From contig NZ_BOMB01000048.1 of NCBI RefSeq assembly GCF_016861975.1, positions 21,066-85,065 on the forward strand: 64,000 bases of DNA. Direction: 5' to 3'. The notes beneath the pieces are model-generated. The model had not been told where the DNA came from, ran no database searches, and was given only the letters and a program-made list of their open reading frames with translations. The stretch is from Actinocatenispora rupis (GTDB lineage: Bacteria; Actinomycetota; Actinomycetes; Mycobacteriales; Micromonosporaceae). Numbering within the stretch: position 1 is the first letter of the stretch; each line of letters starts with the position of its first letter. A program made the position numbers and the translations under genes. Positions 59,298 to 64,000 of the stretch are shown here, one piece after another.

Positions 59298-60611
59298 GTG
59301 ACGCGACGGCTGACCGTACTGCTGCTCGCGGCCGGGGTCGCGCTGACCCCGGCCGCTCTCGTACCTGCCGGTCCCGCCACGGCCGCCCCCGCGCAGTGCC
59401 AGGCGTACCACCAACCGGCCAACTATGAGTTGTGGCAGGTCAAGCGGGTCACGCCGGAACGGGCCTGGCCGGTGTCGCGGGGCCGCGGCGTGACCGTCGC
59501 CGTCGTCGATTCCGGCGTGAACGGCACGCACCCCGCTCTGGCCGGTCGCGTTGACCACGGCACCGATCTGGTGGACAGCAAGGGATCCGCCGATCAGGAC
59601 TGCGTCTCGCATGGCTCGACCGTTGGCGGGATCATCGCCGGCGACCAGCTCAGCGGTAGCGGATTCGCCGGCGTGGCGCCGGACGCGCGGCTGTTGCCGA
59701 TCCGGATCGCGAACGACATGGAGCAGTTCACCGGCGGGTCGGAACGTGTCGCCCAGGCCATCAGATACGCGGTGGATCACCACGCCAAGGTCATCAACCT
59801 GTCGCTGACCACCGAGAACACGGCGGTCCTGCGTACGGCCGTGGCGTACGCGCGCGACCATGACGTCGTCATGGTGGCCGCGACCGGGAACGACGGACAG
59901 CACACGACCACGTATCCCGCTGCGTACCCGGGAGTGATCGGTGTCGCCGGCATCGGGGAGAGCGGTGATCCCGACCCGCAGTCGAACACCGGCGACGAAG
60001 TGGATCTCGCCGCGCCGAGTCTGCGCATAGTCGGCCCAGCCGGGAACGGCGACGGCTACGTCCTGTGGGGTGGGGGCGGGACGAGTTTTGCGGCGCCGTT
60101 CGTGGCGGGGACGGCGGCGCTGGTGCGGTCGTACCGGCCGGATCTGTCGGCGGACGAGGTGGCGCGGCGGCTGGAGGCGACCGCCGACCACCCGGCGGAC
60201 GGCCGCGACGACACGGTCGGATACGGCGTGGTCAACCCGTACCGGGCGGTGACGGCGGTGCTGGGCAGCCCGGGTGGCGCGGCGCCGGCGGCGGGTGCGC
60301 TGCCTGGCGACGGCCGGCACGCGGCGGCGGGCGGCGGCACCACCGGCCGGTACCTGTGGGCGGCCGGCGCGATGCTCGCCGCGGTGCTCGTCCTGCTCGT
60401 GGCGGTGGCCGTGGTGCCGCGGGCGGTACGTCGCGGGTGGCGTCCGGGGCTGCGGCCGGCGCTGCCGGTCGGAGTGCCGACGCGCCGGAGGTACCCGGTG
60501 TTCGACCCGGCGACCGCGCCCCGCGAGGCGCCGTCCCGTGCCGTGGAACCGGTACGCATCACGTCGAAGGACCCGGCCGGCAGCTTCACCGTCGACGTCG
60601 ACTTCCACTGA
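59298..60611 (+). CDS. mycP: Mycosin, subtilisin-like protease of type VII secretion (MycP)
   Basis: 437 residues from GTG 59298; TAGGAT (59285-59290) is 7 bases upstream, so the mRNA is probably leaderless. N-terminal Sec-type signal, catalytic triad Asp71 (VVDSGVNGTHP), His105 (SHGSTVGGIIAG) and Ser263 (GGTSFAAP), oxyanion Asn198 (ATGND). Membrane anchor near residues 348-372 and a cytoplasmic Arg-rich tail. Mycosins stabilise the ESX complex and cleave substrates outside the membrane. Usually beside eccE; here it is 20 kb from the ecc genes. Confidence 0.94.
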   Translation: MTRRLTVLLLAAGVALTPAALVPAGPATAAPAQCQAYHQPANYELWQVKRVTPERAWPVSRGRGVTVAVVDSGVNGTHPALAGRVDHGTDLVDSKGSADQDCVSHGSTVGGIIAGDQLSGSGFAGVAPDARLLPIRIANDMEQFTGGSERVAQAIRYAVDHHAKVINLSLTTENTAVLRTAVAYARDHDVVMVAATGNDGQHTTTYPAAYPGVIGVAGIGESGDPDPQSNTGDEVDLAAPSLRIVGPAGNGDGYVLWGGGGTSFAAPFVAGTAALVRSYRPDLSADEVARRLEATADHPADGRDDTVGYGVVNPYRAVTAVLGSPGGAAPAAGALPGDGRHAAAGGGTTGRYLWAAGAMLAAVLVLLVAVAVVPRAVRRGWRPGLRPALPVGVPTRRRYPVFDPATAPREAPSRAVEPVRITSKDPAGSFTVDVDFH

Positions 60612-60641
60612 CCCGCCGGCAGCGCGGTCGGCGACCGGCCG

Positions 60642-62735
60642 TCAGGAGTCGTTGCGGAGTACCAGGACGGCGATGTCGTCGCGGGGCGGGTCGGCGGAGA
60701 AGGACAGCACGGCCGCGGTGAGCCGGGCGGCGACGGAGGCGGCGGACTGGCCGGCGAGCCGGCGCAGCTCGCGTACGAGACGGTGGTGTCCGAACAGGAC
60801 GTTGTCCCGGCGGCGCTCGGTCACGCCGTCGGTGTAGAAGACGAGCGCGTCGCCGGGGGCCAGCCGGATCTTGACCGGGGTGACGACGACGTCCTCCAGC
60901 AGGCCGACCGCGGTGCCGCACTCGCCGACCGGCTCGGGGGTGTCGTCGCCGCTGCCGGGCCTCGGTACGCGGACCGGACGGTCGTGCCCGGACAGGCACA
61001 GTTCCACGTCGAGGGCGCCGTCCGCGTCGCGGGTGACGACGGCCATCGCGAGCGTGCAGTACCGGTTGCCCTTGTGCTGGTCGAGCAGGGTCTGGTTGAG
61101 CAGCTCGACGACCCGGTCGAGGGGCCGGCCGTCGCGGGTGAGTACCCGGATGACGTCGCGGACGAGGCCGGTGAGGGCGGCGGCCTGGGCGCCCTTGCCG
61201 CACACGTCGCCGATGCACATGAGCCACTGGTCGCTGCCGAGCTCGACCACGTCGTAGAAGTCGCCGCCGACGTCGGTGCCGGTGCTCGCCGGCTCGTACT
61301 CGGCGGCGAACTGCACGCCGGTCGGCGTCGGCAGCGCGGACGGCAGCAGCGCCCGCTGGAACGCCTGGGAGATCTCGGCACGTTCGGCGTGGATGCGCGC
61401 GTTCTCGATGGCGAGGGCGGCGCGGCGGGCGATGTCGGAGATGACGGCGACGTCGTCCGGCGCGTGCAGCCGGCCGGGCGGTCGGCCGACGGTCAGCGTG
61501 CCGAGCACCCCGCCGCGCGCGATCAGCGGTACGGCGACGCCCTCGACCGGGCGGGACAGCGCGACGACGCCCTCGCCGTGGGCGGCCTCGACGAGCCGGT
61601 CGGTGATCTCCTCGTCGCCGTGCCCGGACAGCAGCCGGCGCAGCAGCGGCAGCGCGCCCTCGTCGGCGTGCGTGCACGCGGCGAGCCGCAGATCCCCGTA
61701 CTCGTCGAGGGTGTGCAGCGCGCACCACTCCCCGAGCCGCGGTACGACGAGCTGCGGTACGAGGGCGAGGGTGAGCTGGACGTCGAGGGACTGGGCGAGC
61801 AGTTCGCTGGCCTCCGCCAGGTACGTCAGCCAGGAGCGGCGCAGCCGGTCGGCGTCGCGGAGCCGGTCGTTCTCGACGGCGATGGTCATCCGCTCGGCGG
61901 ACAGCTGCGCGAGCGACTGCCAGCTGTCGAGCAGCGGCGCGTCGGGCGCGGTGTGCAGCTCGATCCGGCCGGACAGCGGGCGCGGCAGCGGCAGCGGCAC
62001 CGTCTCGGACGGCGGCGGCACCACGGCCTCCGCGTCGTCGCCGGGCGGTACGGCGATGCCGTCGGGCGCCTCGGCGAGCGGCAGCCCGGCCGTACCCTGG
62101 CGGGCCATGCAGCGTTCGCCGCGGCCGTCGGCGGTGTCCAGGTAGACGGCTCCGCCGGCGGCACCGATCACCTCGCACAGCCGGAGCAGCAGCTCGGACA
62201 GCAGCTGCGGCATGGTGAGCCGTTGCCGCAGGTCCTCCGGTACGTGCACGAGCCAGACGAGCGCGTCGGCGGGCCCGGTGGCCGGCGCCTCCGGTGACTC
62301 GGGGCGGGGCCGGGTGGGCTGCCCGTACCGGGTGCGGGCGGGTGGTCCGCCGCGCTCCAACCGGAACCAGACGCCCTTGCCGGTCGGGTCGTGGGTGGTG
62401 CCCCAAGACGTCGCGAACTGGTCGACGAGCAGCAGCCCGCGCCCGTGTTCGGAGGTTTCGTCGGGCGGGGTGAGCAGGTTGGCCTCGATCGGCCCGCCGC
62501 GGTAGTCGGTGACGGTGACGGTGACGCCGCGCTCGTCGGCGGACACGTCGACATCGAGGTCGGTACCGGCGTGGATGACGCCGTTGGTGGACAGCTCCGT
62601 GGTGAGCAGCAGCGCCTCGTCGAGGAGATCGGCCTGGCCGGATTCGACGAGGATGTCGCGTACGGCGGCGCGCGCCGCCGCCGGCGACCGGTAGTCGGCG
62701 GGCAGCCTCAGCCGACGATGGACAGCAGTGGACAC
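60642..62735 (-). CDS. PP2C-type (SpoIIE-like) phosphatase with anti-sigma-like ATPase and GAF domains
   Basis: 697 residues from GTG 62735 (GGGGGTGG upstream). Residues 10-140 are an RsbW-like HATPase (LLTTELSTNGVIHAG, GRGLLLVDQFATSWG). A first GAF-like region (about 165-300), a second GAF (about 310-460), then a PP2C/SpoIIE domain (EYEPASTGTDVGGDFYDVVELG, CIGDVCGKGAQAA, DALVFYTDGVTE, RDDIAVLVL) with the metal-binding Asps. Such proteins both phosphorylate and dephosphorylate anti-sigma antagonists, controlling sigma-B-like partner switching. The signal and partners are not in the window. Confidence 0.93.
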   Translation of the reverse strand: MSTAVHRRLRLPADYRSPAAARAAVRDILVESGQADLLDEALLLTTELSTNGVIHAGTDLDVDVSADERGVTVTVTDYRGGPIEANLLTPPDETSEHGRGLLLVDQFATSWGTTHDPTGKGVWFRLERGGPPARTRYGQPTRPRPESPEAPATGPADALVWLVHVPEDLRQRLTMPQLLSELLLRLCEVIGAAGGAVYLDTADGRGERCMARQGTAGLPLAEAPDGIAVPPGDDAEAVVPPPSETVPLPLPRPLSGRIELHTAPDAPLLDSWQSLAQLSAERMTIAVENDRLRDADRLRRSWLTYLAEASELLAQSLDVQLTLALVPQLVVPRLGEWCALHTLDEYGDLRLAACTHADEGALPLLRRLLSGHGDEEITDRLVEAAHGEGVVALSRPVEGVAVPLIARGGVLGTLTVGRPPGRLHAPDDVAVISDIARRAALAIENARIHAERAEISQAFQRALLPSALPTPTGVQFAAEYEPASTGTDVGGDFYDVVELGSDQWLMCIGDVCGKGAQAAALTGLVRDVIRVLTRDGRPLDRVVELLNQTLLDQHKGNRYCTLAMAVVTRDADGALDVELCLSGHDRPVRVPRPGSGDDTPEPVGECGTAVGLLEDVVVTPVKIRLAPGDALVFYTDGVTERRRDNVLFGHHRLVRELRRLAGQSAASVAARLTAAVLSFSADPPRDDIAVLVLRNDS

Positions 62736-62862
62736 CCCACCCCCAAGTACGGGTCGGCGAATCGACGACCCTGCTACACGATAGCGATGCCGTGACCGCC
62801 GGAGTACGCTCGCGCCCTTCGGCGGGCGTACGCGCGGGCGGCGCGGGATCGGCCGATTTTTA

Positions 62863-62884
62863 CTGCGAACGAATATGGCCGTTC
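62863..62884. promoter_or_regulatory. Inverted repeat and -10 box upstream of the multi-HAMP gene
   Basis: GCGAACG (62863-62869) and CGTTCGC (62878-62884) are a perfect dyad just before TATACC (62891-62896), a possible -10 box, in an AT-rich patch. A regulator bound here could act on the promoter of the following gene. Confidence 0.5.
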
Positions 62885-62934
62885 GCTGCTTATACCCCAA
62901 AAGTCGGATGATCCGTAAGGTTCACTGGAAGGGA

Positions 62935-62996
62935 GAACCCTACGTCGCCCGGCGTCACTACGGCCTGTGCCCGTGGTGCTTCCGGCCGTAGGGTTC
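62935..62996 (+). promoter_or_regulatory. Leader with two mutually exclusive hairpins before the multi-HAMP gene
   Basis: GAACCCTACG (62935-62944) can pair fully with CGTAGGGTTC (62987-62996); CTACGGCC (62958-62965) can instead pair fully with GGCCGTAG (62984-62991). The two stems share 62987-62991 and cannot form together. The leader lies between the predicted -10 box and the start at 63044. I match it to no riboswitch I know. Confidence 0.4.
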
Positions 62997-63043
62997 GGTA
63001 CTGGGCGCGATGCCGACGTCTGCGAGGAGCGGTGAGGCGAGCA

Positions 63044-64000
63044 ATGACCACGGTGGACAGGACCGAGACGCAGTCCGACGCCGATGCCGTACTGGCGGAG
63101 CTGGCGGACGTGCTGACCCGGTTCCGTCGCGGTGACTTCAACGTACGGCTGACCCGGCGCAGCGGGCTCGCCGGCGACGTCGCCGACCGGTTCAACGAGG
63201 TGGTCGCCGTGCACCGGCGCTCCACCCGGGAGGTACGCCGGATCTGCCGGGTGGTGGGCCGGGAGGGGCGGCTGACCGAGCGGCTGGACCACGAGGCACT
63301 CGACGGGGGCTGGCAGGAGACGGCGGGCGCGATCAACGAGCTGATCGACGACCTGGTCCGGCCGAGCCGGGAGATCGCCCGGGTGATCGAGGCGGTCGCG
63401 GCCGGCGACCTGACGCAGCACTCCGAGCTGTCCATCGACGACCGGCCGCTGCGCGGCGAGTTCCTGCGGATCGGGCACACCGTCAACGCGATGGTCGACC
63501 AGCTGTCCTCGTTCACCGCCGAGGTCACGCGCGTCGCCCGCGAGGTCGGTACCGAGGGCAAGCTGGGCGGTCAGGCGGACGTCAAGGGCGCCACCACCGG
63601 TACGTGGCGCGACCTGACCGACTCGGTCAACCTGATGGCGTCCAACCTGACGAACCAGGTCCGCAGCATCTCGCAGGCGGCGACGGCGATAGCGCAGGGC
63701 GACCTGTCCCGCAAGATCACCGTCGGGGCGAAGGGCGAGGTCGCCGAGCTGGCCGACACGATCAACTCGCTGACCGACACCCTCCGCGTCTTCGCCGAGG
63801 AGGTCACCCGCGTCGCCCGCGAGGTCGGTACGGAGGGGAAGCTGGGCGGTCAGGCCGACGTCCGCGGCGCCTCCGGTACGTGGAAGGACCTGACGGACAA
63901 CGTCAACTCGATGGCCGCGAACCTGACCTCGCAGGTGCGGAACATCGCGCAGGTGTCGACCGCGGTCGCGCTCGGCGACCTGTCGCAGAAGATCACGGTG
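63044..64000 (+). CDS. Multi-HAMP sensor protein, 3' truncated by window edge
   Basis: 319 codons from ATG 63044 (GAGG shortly upstream) to the window edge, still open. A 100-residue N-terminal HAMP-like section is followed by tandem HAMP units of about 92 residues, each with [11 protein letters not shown] and [20 protein letters not shown] blocks. This is the poly-HAMP array of Nik1-like hybrid kinases, and a GAF and histidine kinase part would be expected beyond the window. No membrane helix is present, so it is cytosolic. It may work with the PP2C phosphatase encoded opposite, as such pairs are common in actinobacteria. Confidence 0.9.
   Translation, partial: MTTVDRTETQSDADAVLAELADVLTRFRRGDFNVRLTRRSGLAGDVADRFNEVVAVHRRSTREVRRICRVVGREGRLTERLDHEALDGGWQETAGAINELIDDLVRPSREIARVIEAVAAGDLTQHSELSIDDRPLRGEFLRIGHTVNAMVDQLSSFTAEVTRVAREVGTEGKLGGQADVKGATTGTWRDLTDSVNLMASNLTNQVRSISQAATAIAQGDLSRKITVGAKGEVAELADTINSLTDTLRVFAEEVTRVAREVGTEGKLGGQADVRGASGTWKDLTDNVNSMAANLTSQVRNIAQVSTAVALGDLSQKITV

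Noticed and set aside
1..64000. CRISPR array, prophage, transposon or biosynthetic cluster
   Set aside because: No regularly spaced repeats, cas genes, phage structural genes, transposase/integrase or NRPS/PKS genes were seen. The two glycosidases and regulators are not enough to call a defence or biosynthetic island.

Overview
The window is about 73% GC, rich in GTAC-containing codons, and reads as chromosomal DNA of an actinobacterium. The gene families (type VII secretion with EccB/C/D/E, mycosin, BlaI/M56, CE1758/CE1759 flavin pair, STAND regulator, ABATE/CGNR regulator) fit Micromonosporaceae, perhaps close to Actinocatenispora. That placement is inference. I see no phage structural gene, transposase, integrase, rRNA or CRISPR array.

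Layout: 1-3.2 kb, 3' part of an LPXTG surface protein. 3.6-8.7 kb, a LacI repressor divergent from two Tat-exported glycosidases, with two near-identical LacI-type operators. 8.8-17.5 kb, small regulators and enzymes: PadR/GyrI-like pair, ABATE/CGNR regulator opposite a phosphodiesterase, TOPRIM protein, MFS exporter opposite a STAND regulator, AhpD-like protein. 17.6-20.2 kb, the most unusual part: a dense tRNA array of 15 readable tRNAs plus one degenerate tRNA, with an HNH nuclease gene inside and a tiny leader ORF with its own promoter and a U-tailed terminator in front. Nearly half of these tRNAs carry C instead of the near-universal U at position 33. 20.2-28.1 kb, accessory regulators and redox genes. 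28.2-38.9 kb, a type VII secretion core (eccC, eccD, eccE, eccB, two small WXG/Esx-type candidates) whose machine genes alternate strand. 38.9-50.9 kb, signalling (GGDEF, FHA, two two-component systems) and metabolic enzymes. 51-57.5 kb, lpdA and a glcDEF glycolate oxidase operon. 57.6-64 kb, an SDR-like protein, a small membrane protein, a mycosin 20 kb away from the secretion core, a PP2C phosphatase and the start of a multi-HAMP protein.

How the genes work together: LacI probably gates extracellular glycan breakdown. Two identical TAGTTG-N6-CAACTA sites sit before the LLM/FMN-reductase operon and before a nitroreductase-family gene, suggesting one thiol/redox regulator controls both. The two ESX-like candidates follow eccB and probably leave through EccB/C/D/E, with the distant mycosin as protease. 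Dispersed structure includes two related AT-rich palindromic elements, each at a convergent gene junction, an unrelated long hairpin at a third such junction, and an over-represented palindromic word (GTCCA-N3-TGGAC). No similarity search or folding program was run, so all family names rest on motif recognition.
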